DNA from: Lachnospiraceae bacterium
GTDB lineage: Bacteria > Bacillota > Clostridia > Lachnospirales > Lachnospiraceae
Direction: 5' to 3'
NCBI GenBank assembly: GCA_015056765.1
Contig: SVFQ01000014.1
Span: 1 to 64,000 of the forward strand
DNA: 64,000 bases
The notes beneath the pieces were generated by a model, which was given only the letters and a program-made list of their open reading frames with translations, was not told the DNA's origin and did not search any database. This document shows, piece after piece, positions 25,243 through 32,474 of this stretch; within the stretch, counting starts at the first letter, position 1, and the number at the start of each line of letters is the position of its first letter. The translations under genes were made by a program, and so were the position numbers.

Positions 25243-26133
25243 TTATTCTACATGAATGACTTCTGCAAACCTTGGAGGGTCATAGTCGAAACCAACTCCT
25301 ATACTTCCTTCCTTCACGACTACAGTTGCCGCATGATCTGCTGCCATCTTCAGCGCCTTTTTCATGCGTTCTTCGTCTGTAAGACTTCCCATATCTTCAT
25401 GCAGATACGAAGCCAGGAAAGCACCGATAAAGGAGTCTCCCGCTCCCAACGCATCCACAGCTTCTACCGGAACTACCTCATGCTTGTAGAATCTTTCTCC
25501 ATCATAAGCAATAATTGGATAACATCCCCTTGTCCCTATCGCAATCTTGCAGCCTAGTTGCACAGCTTTCTGCAGCACATCATGAATCTGATCTTCCGTC
25601 AGATGGCTACAGGAAAAGAAGCCATAGGTAATGTACGGTGCTATGGCTTCGATATCCTCATGGTTGAATGCCGCATGGAAATCATAGCACATGGAGATAT
25701 TGTGGTCATTATGCAGTCTTTTCACTGTCTCTTTGGACACACAAGCAAGTCTGCCCAAAGCCAGTACATCGTAGGTCTTGATATAGTTGATTTCTTCTTC
25801 TGCAAAGCCGATGGGGTGCAAGTCTGTTACACCTCGCCTGTTCCAATCCAGGAACACTCTATCTCCGTCCGGTTTCAAACGCACAAGGCTATATCCGCTG
25901 GATCCGGATTCGTGATGACTCTTAGAAGTATCCACTCCTACTGTTTGCAAAGTTTCTTCCAATAAGCTACCTGCCTTATCATCAGCAAATACGCCTAAAA
26001 AGCCTGCTTCAGCACCGCAAAATGCAGCATTACATGCTACATTGTATTCATTTCCACCCGGATACATGCGTCGATTATCAGGATAAATATCCATGGTAGC
26101 AACGCCTGTTCCGAGAATTCTTACTTTCGTCAT
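25243..26133 (-). CDS. PfkB family sugar kinase (fructoselysine-6-kinase-like)
   Basis: This is a cytoplasmic ribokinase-fold kinase of 296 residues. The N-terminal pattern G-V-A-T-M-D-I-Y-P followed by Y-P-G-G-N-E-Y-N-V-A-C-N resembles FrlD, which phosphorylates fructoselysine. The C-terminal PfkB signature D-A-L-G-A-G-D-S-F-I-G-A-F holds the catalytic aspartate. The true substrate may instead be a nucleoside or N-glycoside, because the operon encodes an ECF vitamin-type transporter, a NiaR-like regulator and a cysteine hydrolase, and no deglycase. It starts one base after the regulator gene and is the last gene of the operon. Confidence 0.8.
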   Translation of the reverse strand: MTKVRILGTGVATMDIYPDNRRMYPGGNEYNVACNAAFCGAEAGFLGVFADDKAGSLLEETLQTVGVDTSKSHHESGSSGYSLVRLKPDGDRVFLDWNRRGVTDLHPIGFAEEEINYIKTYDVLALGRLACVSKETVKRLHNDHNISMCYDFHAAFNHEDIEAIAPYITYGFFSCSHLTEDQIHDVLQKAVQLGCKIAIGTRGCYPIIAYDGERFYKHEVVPVEAVDALGAGDSFIGAFLASYLHEDMGSLTDEERMKKALKMAADHAATVVVKEGSIGVGFDYDPPRFAEVIHVE

Positions 26134-26134
26134 A

Positions 26135-26686
26135 TTATTCCTTTGATTTCCAAAAATCTACCGGTTCGTAGTCCCGCAGTTTTGCTAGAAAGCCCCTTTC
26201 ATTCAGTTTATCTTGAATCAAATCAAGTAAGGCTTCTGTTGGAGCAACAACAGTATGATAATGATACCCCGATGTGGCATTCATTAGCAAGCTGGACTTT
26301 CCGGTACGGATATCGTCCATAAAACGTTCGATATCATTTCTGCTCTTGATTCCCAGTTCTGCCCGAACTGTCCCATAGACTTTATGATAAATAAAAACGT
26401 CTCGAACTTCTCCACCGTAATCCACGATTAATTTCAATTCTTCTTCCACTTCTTCTTCCGTATGCTGCACTTTGAATACTCTGGATGCTTCCGCCAATGG
26501 TTCATCCAGAATATATCCGGTGTTTGTGGAAGTAATCTTCTGTCCTTCCGCTCTAAGAAGTGCTATATCCTGTACGATTACCTGCCTGCTCACATCGAAT
26601 TTGTTAGCGAGTGCATTACCGGATACAGGTTTCTTACTCTCCTGCAAGTATTTCACTATACTTTCTCTACGTTCATTTCCGTCCAT
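26135..26686 (-). CDS. NiaR/YrxA-family transcriptional repressor (HTH + 3H domain)
   Basis: This regulator has 183 residues. Residues ~5-60 form a DeoR/BirA-type helix-turn-helix (N-K-F-D-V-S-R-Q-V-I-V-Q-D-I). The rest is the 3H ligand domain named for its histidines, visible in I-Y-H-K-V-Y-G and S-G-Y-H-Y-H-T-V. In known family members the ligand is nicotinate. The second in-frame ATG (MDGNERR) was chosen because GGAG lies correctly before it; the first ATG has no site. Placed inside an ECF transporter operon, it probably controls that operon in response to the imported compound. Confidence 0.85.
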   Translation of the reverse strand: MDGNERRESIVKYLQESKKPVSGNALANKFDVSRQVIVQDIALLRAEGQKITSTNTGYILDEPLAEASRVFKVQHTEEEVEEELKLIVDYGGEVRDVFIYHKVYGTVRAELGIKSRNDIERFMDDIRTGKSSLLMNATSGYHYHTVVAPTEALLDLIQDKLNERGFLAKLRDYEPVDFWKSKE

Positions 26687-26724
26687 TACTTTCTCCATCG
26701 AAAATGTTTTGTTCTTTTGCTGCT

Positions 26725-28347
26725 TTATATACTCTCAGCAAGTTCCGTATAGTACGGTTTCTTTAGGCATGCTTCCTTCAAAATAGCATCCTGGGAAAAT
26801 GCATCTTCTACATGACCATCAAAAAGGATTTTTCCTCGAGACATAATGATAACTCGCTCAAAGTACTCCTCTACGAAATCCATATCATGCAAAATCGCAA
26901 TAACCAGCTTACCCTCCTCGGAAAGCACCTGAATCATATGACCAATCAACTGACGTCCCGGATAATCCTGGGCAATGGTAGGTTCATCCAAAATCACCAC
27001 ATCCGTATCCATGGCTAGGATGGACGCAATGGCAATCATTTTTCTTTCGTTGAGTTCCAAATCATACGGGTTATGATTTTCCTTGCCTTTTAGGCCCATC
27101 AACTCCAGTGCTTTGAGGGATTTCTCTTTTGCTTCCTCTTCAGACATACCGATATTCAAAGGGCCATACATGACCTCTTCCAGTACGTTATATTTAAAAA
27201 TCTGATCGTCCGGATTTTGGAATACATATCCCACCTTATCCGCCAGCATGGCAACGGTCTTGCCGGATATATCCTCGGTGCCAAACCAAATCTTTCCAGC
27301 GCCGGGTTTCAAAAGGCCCTTCATTAAGCGTACCAGCGTGGTCTTTCCGGCACCATTCTGTCCTACGATAGCCGTAGCTTTTCTATCTAACAACAGATTC
27401 AGTTTTTGGAAAATCTTTGTTGTATCATAGGCAAAATCCAGATTTTCCAAAGTAAAAACTGTTTCACTCTTTGTCAGTTCCTTTTGTCTTATGACAGTTT
27501 CCACCTGCTTGCCACCCTCTCGGAAGGATGACACTGCCTCTTCCAGCACCACAGGATATGTTCCATCCGGTCTTTTTAGCCCGTATTTCCTGCATGCTTT
27601 TGTAAACACAGGAGGTGTTACACCAAAGTCTTCTAAATCATCTCTGGAAAAGATTTTTTCAGGAGTATCGAAGTCCACAACTTTGCCTTGATTCATCAGA
27701 ATTACACGGTTGCAATACTTGGCAATTTTCTCCATCTTCTGCTCTACCATGATAACGGTAAAACCAGCCTCAGTCAGCTGATCCACCACATGGAAAACCT
27801 GTTCTGAACCTTCCGGATCCAGCTGTGAAGTAGGTTCATCCAGAATGATGACTTCCGGTTGCATCACCAGTACACTGGCAATGGCTACTCTTTGCATTTG
27901 TCCACCGGACAGGTTAAAAGGATTCCGGTCTTTGTATTCCCAGATATCCAGCCATTTCATCACCTTTTCGATTCTCTGCTTCATTTCCTCTGCAGGAATC
28001 CCCAAGTTTTGAAGGCCAAACGCCACTTCCCCGTATACGGTTTCAGATGCACCGGACAGTTGGTTAAAGGGGTTCTGGAACACCAGTCCCACCTTTTCAC
28101 ACATTTCTGCCACCGGGCAGGTATCAGCCTGCACTCCGTTTACCAGAACCTTACCGCCATAAGCGCCCTTATAGAACTGTGGAACAAGGCCAATGATAGC
28201 CTGGCTAAGAGTGCTTTTTCCCGCACCATTTCTACCAACAATTCCAATGAACTCACCTTTTTCAATGGTAAGGGAAATATCATCCAGCGCCAGTCTGTCT
28301 GTTCCGGGATATTTGTATTTCAAATGGTCAATCGTTATCACAGGCAT
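26725..28347 (-). CDS. ECF transporter duplicated ATP-binding protein (EcfA-EcfA' fusion)
   Basis: This 540-residue protein carries two ABC ATPase domains in one chain, as in YkoD-type ECF systems. Domain 1 has Walker A G-R-N-G-A-G-K-S-T, signature N-L-S-G-G-Q-M-Q-R and Walker B V-I-I-L-D-E-P-T. Domain 2 has Walker A G-Q-N-G-A-G-K-T-T and Walker B, but its signature is changed to L-E-L-N-E-R-K-M, so the two ATP sites are unlikely to be equal. The MPVITIDH start has GGAGGG and lies within the end of the T-subunit gene, so the two overlap by 10 bases. Confidence 0.92.
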   Translation of the reverse strand: MPVITIDHLKYKYPGTDRLALDDISLTIEKGEFIGIVGRNGAGKSTLSQAIIGLVPQFYKGAYGGKVLVNGVQADTCPVAEMCEKVGLVFQNPFNQLSGASETVYGEVAFGLQNLGIPAEEMKQRIEKVMKWLDIWEYKDRNPFNLSGGQMQRVAIASVLVMQPEVIILDEPTSQLDPEGSEQVFHVVDQLTEAGFTVIMVEQKMEKIAKYCNRVILMNQGKVVDFDTPEKIFSRDDLEDFGVTPPVFTKACRKYGLKRPDGTYPVVLEEAVSSFREGGKQVETVIRQKELTKSETVFTLENLDFAYDTTKIFQKLNLLLDRKATAIVGQNGAGKTTLVRLMKGLLKPGAGKIWFGTEDISGKTVAMLADKVGYVFQNPDDQIFKYNVLEEVMYGPLNIGMSEEEAKEKSLKALELMGLKGKENHNPYDLELNERKMIAIASILAMDTDVVILDEPTIAQDYPGRQLIGHMIQVLSEEGKLVIAILHDMDFVEEYFERVIIMSRGKILFDGHVEDAFSQDAILKEACLKKPYYTELAESI

Positions 28348-29111
28348 GTTACGACCCTCCAAGCGATTACAGCCGCTAGGATCATTATTAAAACTAGTAC
28401 TGCAATTCGATCTCCTACATACTTTGTCCGTTCTGACAGGTAGGATTTGGGATTCTTTCTGCCAAATCCACGAACCTCTAAAGCGATGGCACGCTCCCTG
28501 GTATTCACAAGAGAACTCATAACCACCGGGGAAATCATTGGGAAAAAGGCCTTTACACGGACCATAACGCTACCCTCTGTTTCCATTCCCCTGCTTCTTT
28601 GGGCATCCATAATTGTATTTTTGCTTTTCATCATTTGTGGAATGATTTGAAAAACAGAATTGATGATGTATCCAAACTTCGGTGAAAAGCCGCTTTTCTC
28701 CAGTTCTTCCACAAGCTCTTGCGGAGAAGTGCAAAGGACAAAAACAGCAAAAGAAAGAAGCATATTCAGAATATTGCCTCCGATTCGAGTTGCATACAGT
28801 ACGCCTTCCTTATAAAACGTCAACTTCCATAGTTGAAACAGCACCGTTTCATTGTCATGATAAAACAAGCCTTGCACCAGAAAGATGACAGCGATTAAAG
28901 TAAAGGAAAACGCAACTAGCGGCAGAGCGCGCCTAAGCGTTCTGCCGCAGATAAGAAGTCCTAAACTAATTCCTATGGTAATGAGGAAGAAATAAAGATT
29001 TCCACCAATAATAGGAATTACGATTGCCACTAATATGTATAGCAGCTTTGTGTAGGGGTGCAACTTATGAAGCCATGTACCCTTATCTACATATAAACTA
29101 AAACTACTCAT
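28338..29111 (-). CDS. ECF transporter transmembrane component T (EcfT)
   Basis: This is the membrane coupling subunit of 257 residues with about five helices. Two Ala-Arg-Gly-type motifs that contact the ATPases are seen, A-Q-R-S-R-G-M-E (~170) and L-E-V-R-G-F-G (~215). It begins on the last base of the S-subunit gene (ATGA-type overlap) and ends inside the ATPase gene. Confidence 0.92.
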   Translation of the reverse strand: MSSFSLYVDKGTWLHKLHPYTKLLYILVAIVIPIIGGNLYFFLITIGISLGLLICGRTLRRALPLVAFSFTLIAVIFLVQGLFYHDNETVLFQLWKLTFYKEGVLYATRIGGNILNMLLSFAVFVLCTSPQELVEELEKSGFSPKFGYIINSVFQIIPQMMKSKNTIMDAQRSRGMETEGSVMVRVKAFFPMISPVVMSSLVNTRERAIALEVRGFGRKNPKSYLSERTKYVGDRIAVLVLIMILAAVIAWRVVTCL

Positions 29112-29719
29112 TAATCCAATCTTTCTACTTCTGCATTTACATCATAAAGAGCGGTAAGTTTTTTCGGAATACCCTTGAGAATATAGTATACCACAACGAT
29201 GGTAATCAGTTTATCCGGTACATCTACTACCACTTCATCTAAGAAAGAGCCAAGCCATACAGGCAGTCCATTTGCCTGAGTCAGAGCAAAGAGTGCATCA
29301 CCCCAAACATTTCCTGTTGTGCCGCCCCAGAAGATGACATTCAAAGGAGTGGAAATGACAACTGCGATAAGGCCACCACCTACAGCACAGACAAGCGCTT
29401 TCAGGAATGTTTCCATAAAACCAAGTCTTGCTAAGATACCTACTACAAGACCGATACCAAGGCTGGTCAGTGCATAAATCAAAGTAATATTGTCGCCTGT
29501 GGTAAGTCCATAAATAAGGTTATTTAAAGCACCACAAATAGCGCCAATGATAGGACCGCCAAGACATGCTCCGATGCAGGTTCCGATGGAATCAAGCCAT
29601 AAAGGAAGCTTTAATACAGAAGCAATCAGCTTACCTAAATAGTTGATACCGATACATGCAGGAATCAGTACGATTGTAGCTACAGTGAATTTTGTTTTGA
29701 AGATTTTACCCATTTTCAT
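29111..29719 (-). CDS. ECF transporter substrate-binding component S (substrate unknown)
   Basis: This is a membrane protein of 202 residues with about six helices, rich in glycine and small residues (G-G-P-I-I-G-A-I-C-G-A-L-N-N), as in ECF S components. The S component sets substrate specificity. It does not clearly resemble RibU, ThiT, BioY or FolT as I know them. The operon context (NiaR-like regulator, PfkB kinase, cysteine hydrolase) suggests a pyridine-, nucleoside- or N-glycosyl-type compound; that is inference only. Confidence 0.82.
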   Translation of the reverse strand: MKMGKIFKTKFTVATIVLIPACIGINYLGKLIASVLKLPLWLDSIGTCIGACLGGPIIGAICGALNNLIYGLTTGDNITLIYALTSLGIGLVVGILARLGFMETFLKALVCAVGGGLIAVVISTPLNVIFWGGTTGNVWGDALFALTQANGLPVWLGSFLDEVVVDVPDKLITIVVVYYILKGIPKKLTALYDVNAEVERLD

Positions 29720-29741
29720 TCTCCTCTTTTTTGTTTTTCCC

Positions 29742-30305
29742 TCATACAGCCCATGAACGGCCTTTGTATTCCTCTGTTGTCATAAGCTCCACATGCAGCG
29801 GTTCAAGCCCACGTAGGACCACTTCCACCGCATGTTCTGTATTCTGATCAATACCTGCCACCGCATCTTTTAGATAAATCACATGCGCACCAGCATCAAT
29901 CAAATCCATGGCTGTGGATAGGACACAGCATTCTGCAACGACTCCCGTCAGGACGATATGGTCATAGTCTTTGATTCGATCCCGTATCTCCGGTATCGCA
30001 AGAGAGGAGTACACCGATTTGTTATAAACCGGATGTAACTTCACCGCCTCCTCAAAGACCTCCATAAGTTCATTGGCATAGGCGTCCTGATTAATCTCAG
30101 CATTCTGCACATTATACTCAGCCCATACGCCAGTAGGCTCATCTGTTGCCAGAAACTTTGTGAAAATCACGTCCATGCCGGCTCTGTCAGACTGAACCAA
30201 ATCCAGGATTCTATCCGCTGCATCTCTGATACCGGGGCAATGCCAAGCACCTCCCTGGTCATATACATTCTGCATATCAATCACAAGCACTAAATCCTTG
30301 GACAA
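29742..30305 (-). CDS. Isochorismatase-like cysteine hydrolase
   Basis: This 187-residue hydrolase has the fold shared by nicotinamidase and isochorismatase. The catalytic triad is recognisable: aspartate in V-I-D-M-Q-N, lysine in Y-N-K-S-V-Y, and cysteine in G-V-V-A-E-C-C. The metal-binding D-x-H/H pattern of true nicotinamidases is not seen, so another amide or imide may be cut. The start is TTG, supported by GGAGGG seven bases upstream; the nearest upstream ATG is out of frame and stops at once. It is the first gene of the ECF operon. Confidence 0.8.
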   Translation of the reverse strand: MSKDLVLVIDMQNVYDQGGAWHCPGIRDAADRILDLVQSDRAGMDVIFTKFLATDEPTGVWAEYNVQNAEINQDAYANELMEVFEEAVKLHPVYNKSVYSSLAIPEIRDRIKDYDHIVLTGVVAECCVLSTAMDLIDAGAHVIYLKDAVAGIDQNTEHAVEVVLRGLEPLHVELMTTEEYKGRSWAV

Positions 30306-30336
30306 TCGTCAACCCTCCATTTGCCTGCATATTCAC

Positions 30337-30394
30337 ATGACAAGACAACTGTAAATACCATGTCATTGTACTATCTAGGGCATAACCCCGTCAA
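30337..30394 (-). promoter_or_regulatory. Promoter with overlapping operator-like repeat for the ECF operon
   Basis: On the minus strand, TTGACG (30389-30394) and TACAAT (30365-30370) are 18 bases apart, about 60 bases before the hydrolase start. Around the expected transcription start, ATGACA (30337-30342) and TGTCAT (30361-30366) form an inverted repeat enclosing GACAACTGT (30344-30352). Arrangement over the start site suits a repressor, possibly the NiaR-like protein of this operon. Confidence 0.6.
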
Positions 30395-30436
30395 GTAAAA
30401 TATATGTTCTGCTTCCATGCTATTGGAGGTGTATGC

Positions 30437-30532
30437 TATGGGAAATCTGTGGAAAGGCTTGTATAAGATAAGATGTTTCAGATTGTGTGCAGTATCGTCA
30501 ATACTGTTGCCACATTGGTTAGTATCATTGTG
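30437..30532 (+). CDS. Possible 31-residue leader ORF overlapping a small hydrophobic ORF
   Basis: ATG with a well-spaced GGAGG opens a 31-codon frame (MGNLWKGLYKI...). It overlaps, in another frame, the start of the hydrophobic 35-residue ORF that has no ribosome site of its own. This recalls the mok/hok type of translational coupling, but the peptide has no recognised homologue. Confidence 0.35.
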
Positions 30533-30579
30533 ACACTGATTGGCATCTGCATTACTATTAAAAATAGACATCAAAAATG
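30472..30579 (+). CDS. Small single-span membrane peptide, candidate type I toxin
   Basis: This 35-residue peptide has one continuous hydrophobic segment (residues ~3-29, rich in isoleucine, valine and threonine) and a basic tail K-N-R-H-Q-K. Size, layout and isolation in a 393-bp gap resemble membrane toxins of type I toxin-antitoxin systems. The ribosome site is poor; translation might depend on the overlapping 31-codon frame. The stop codon is inside the stem of a terminator. An antisense RNA would be expected on the minus strand; a TTGACG lies there but the -10 is weak. It could be a chance ORF. Confidence 0.4.
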
Positions 30580-30614
30580 ACCGCTCATCCTCGCAAAGTT
30601 TGACGGTCATTTTT
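30572..30614. terminator. Terminator after the small hydrophobic ORF
   Basis: An 11-bp stem AAAAATGACCG/CGGTCATTTTT with a loop of about 21 bases. The A and T ends let it act on both strands. Confidence 0.75.
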
Positions 30615-30698
30615 GACTTATAACTATTGTCGGGCCAGCCGTTTCCGGTGGCACCTTTTACTATATTTATTTTAACACATTCTAATCAGTTTGCAACC

Positions 30699-31088
30699 TC
30701 ATAATACTACTGGATAAGAAACTCCTTTAAAGCCACCTTTTGTGGTTATAATAACGTCTTTACCACTTTCCAAGTAATCTCTCACCCAGACTTCATTTGA
30801 GAGACATCCATCCATGGTTACAATAAATATGGTTTCTTCTGCTCTGGTAAGCTCCAACTCCAAAGACTGACCATTATTAATCCGTATTCCAGCTTTATCC
30901 AGTTCCCCTACATCTATTCTTGGAATCGGCTGCCCGGACTTATCCATCTTACATAAATCACCCTCTAAGGCGTATTTATCAACAAATTCCTCTTTTGGTA
31001 TTTTTGTTATGATCCAGTAAGGCACTAGTCCACCAGCCAGTTTTCTTTTGCGTTTAATCGTAAGTGTTCTTATTTCTTGATTGTTCAT
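30699..31088 (-). CDS. Uncharacterised protein, 129 residues
   Basis: I do not recognise this protein. It begins with a basic segment (T-I-K-R-K-R-K-L-A-G-G-L-V-P-Y-W-I-I) and the rest looks like alternating beta-strands with several charged turns, ending in a hydrophobic V-V-L. No signal peptide, membrane span or metal motif is seen. The ribosome site is weak. Its neighbours (a helical unknown protein upstream, the putative toxin region downstream) give no functional hint. Codon use looks like the surrounding genes. Confidence 0.6.
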   Translation of the reverse strand: MNNQEIRTLTIKRKRKLAGGLVPYWIITKIPKEEFVDKYALEGDLCKMDKSGQPIPRIDVGELDKAGIRINNGQSLELELTRAEETIFIVTMDGCLSNEVWVRDYLESGKDVIITTKGGFKGVSYPVVL

Positions 31089-31147
31089 TCTGTCACTCTT
31101 TGGTTAAAATTATTTTGGATTTGGTTAAAAGTTCTTTGGCTTACAGC

Positions 31148-31174
31148 AGACGGGAAGAATTTCCCGTCTTTTTT
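31148..31174 (+). terminator. Hairpin terminator oriented against the flanking genes
   Basis: Stem AGACGGGAA/TTCCCGTCT with loop GAAT and a T-run on the plus strand only, although both neighbouring genes are on the minus strand. On the minus strand A-rich sequence precedes the hairpin. Confidence 0.6.
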
Positions 31175-31179
31175 CTACT

Positions 31180-31599
31180 CTAGGAATTCAGCTTCTCTGT
31201 TAGCTCTCTGCGAATCTCCCGTACTTTATAGATAGCTTCATCGCATTGTCTCTTTGCGCCGCTGATTTTGGATTGTACTAAGAGATCGGCTACGAAACCA
31301 TCAAAGAAGAAATCTGCAAAGGATAAAAGTTCCCCGATGTGGATGCTGCTGTATCCATGGACATCCTGCAATTCTTTGCTGAATTGCTGCAGGGCGTATT
31401 TCGCTTCCTGTATCTCCTGTTCCGCATGTTCCATCTTAGCGTGCTTGATAAGGCCGATGATGAATCCGCCCCCAAATAAGTCCAATAAGCCCCAGCCGCT
31501 GGCACCGTTTAATTGTCTCTTAGCTGCTTCCAAATGATACAGTGCTTCATCTGCCGCACTGATTGCTTCCTGTATTTCTCTGCGTTCTAAGTCATTCAT
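31180..31599 (-). CDS. Uncharacterised helical protein, 139 residues
   Basis: The function is not recognised. Two long amphipathic helices (residues ~1-30 and ~52-80) flank a glycine-rich hydrophobic hairpin (G-L-L-D-L-F-G-G-G-F-I-I-G). A second short hydrophobic patch near residue 95 (F-A-D-F-F-F-D-G-F) is followed by another helical pair, so the protein looks like an internal repeat of helix-glycine/aromatic turn-helix. A GGAGG site gives good start support. It may be membrane-associated. Confidence 0.65.
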   Translation of the reverse strand: MNDLERREIQEAISAADEALYHLEAAKRQLNGASGWGLLDLFGGGFIIGLIKHAKMEHAEQEIQEAKYALQQFSKELQDVHGYSSIHIGELLSFADFFFDGFVADLLVQSKISGAKRQCDEAIYKVREIRRELTEKLNS

Positions 31600-31634
31600 A
31601 TCTGTTTCCTCCGGTACTTCTTAATCCGCTTCCT

Positions 31635-32474
31635 CTAAAATGTGTGGTTTGCCAGTTGCCAAAAGGCCACCGCGCTGGCAGCTGCTACATTCAGGGAATC
31701 TACTCCCGGCTTCATAGGAATAATGGCAGTATAGTCGCATTCCTTTAAAATATCTTCTGATATTCCGCCGTCTTCATTTCCCAAAATAATAGCAAGTTTC
31801 TCTTCCTTCTGCAATACAGCGTCCTCGATGGAGATTGCATCATCCCGAAGTGCCAGAGCTACCGTTTTAAATCCATTTTTTCTAAAGGTTTCCATCATGG
31901 TGTGGGTCTGTTCAGAACTAGCCATATGCCCCGGTCTTGCAGAAAACGTCCAAGGAATCTGAAAGACCGTGCCCATGCTGACTCTGCTGGATCTACGATA
32001 CAGTGGGTCACAGCTTCCCGGGGTCAGAATCACTGCTTCTATTCCCATAGCTGCTGCCGAACGGAATATAGCCCCTACATTGGTTGGGTTTTCCACATCT
32101 GCCAGCACTGCCACACGCTTTTTCCCCGCCAGAATTTCTTCCATAGTGGGAAGTGGCTTTCTCTGCATAGCGCACAGCATACCTCTAGCCAAATGAAAGC
32201 CTGCCATATCTTCGATGACTTCCTTGCTGGATACATAGAAAGGAGCCTGTACCTTGTGAAACAGAGTCATAAGCTTCATGGCCTCCGCCTCCGCTTTTCC
32301 TTCCTCTGATAACACAGATATAGGCTCGTATCCTGCCTGTAAGGCTCTTTCTATAATTCTGGCTGATTCAGCAATAAAAACGCCGGGGTCCGGCTCATTC
32401 CATCGAAGGAGCTGGACCTCTGACGTCAATTTATACATGTCAAACTGGGGTCCGTCTAAGGAGTTACAATACAC
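31635..32474 (-). CDS. TrmH/SpoU-family RNA 2'-O-methyltransferase
   Basis: This SPOUT methyltransferase of 279 residues modifies a ribose in tRNA or rRNA using S-adenosylmethionine. The motifs N-P-T-N-V-G-A-I-F-R-S-A, I-L-G-N-E-D-G-G and the knot end P-M-K-P-G-V-D-S-L-N-V-A-A-A-S-A are present; the usual E-G in motif 2 is D-G. An N-terminal substrate-recognition domain precedes them. The start is GTG, overlapping the last codons of ldh, with GAGG nine bases upstream; the next ATG would remove residues that align with family members as I recall them. Its exact RNA target is unknown. Confidence 0.88.
   Translation of the reverse strand: MYCNSLDGPQFDMYKLTSEVQLLRWNEPDPGVFIAESARIIERALQAGYEPISVLSEEGKAEAEAMKLMTLFHKVQAPFYVSSKEVIEDMAGFHLARGMLCAMQRKPLPTMEEILAGKKRVAVLADVENPTNVGAIFRSAAAMGIEAVILTPGSCDPLYRRSSRVSMGTVFQIPWTFSARPGHMASSEQTHTMMETFRKNGFKTVALALRDDAISIEDAVLQKEEKLAIILGNEDGGISEDILKECDYTAIIPMKPGVDSLNVAAASAVAFWQLANHTF

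Noticed and set aside
29742..30305. Annotation of the cysteine hydrolase as nicotinamidase (PncA)
   Set aside because: The NiaR-like regulator makes it tempting, but the metal-binding aspartate/histidine motif of PncA is not seen, so only the general family is called.
30371..30610. A 79-codon minus-strand frame across the small hydrophobic ORF
   Set aside because: Low-complexity translation with no ribosome site; it also overlaps the ECF operon promoter.
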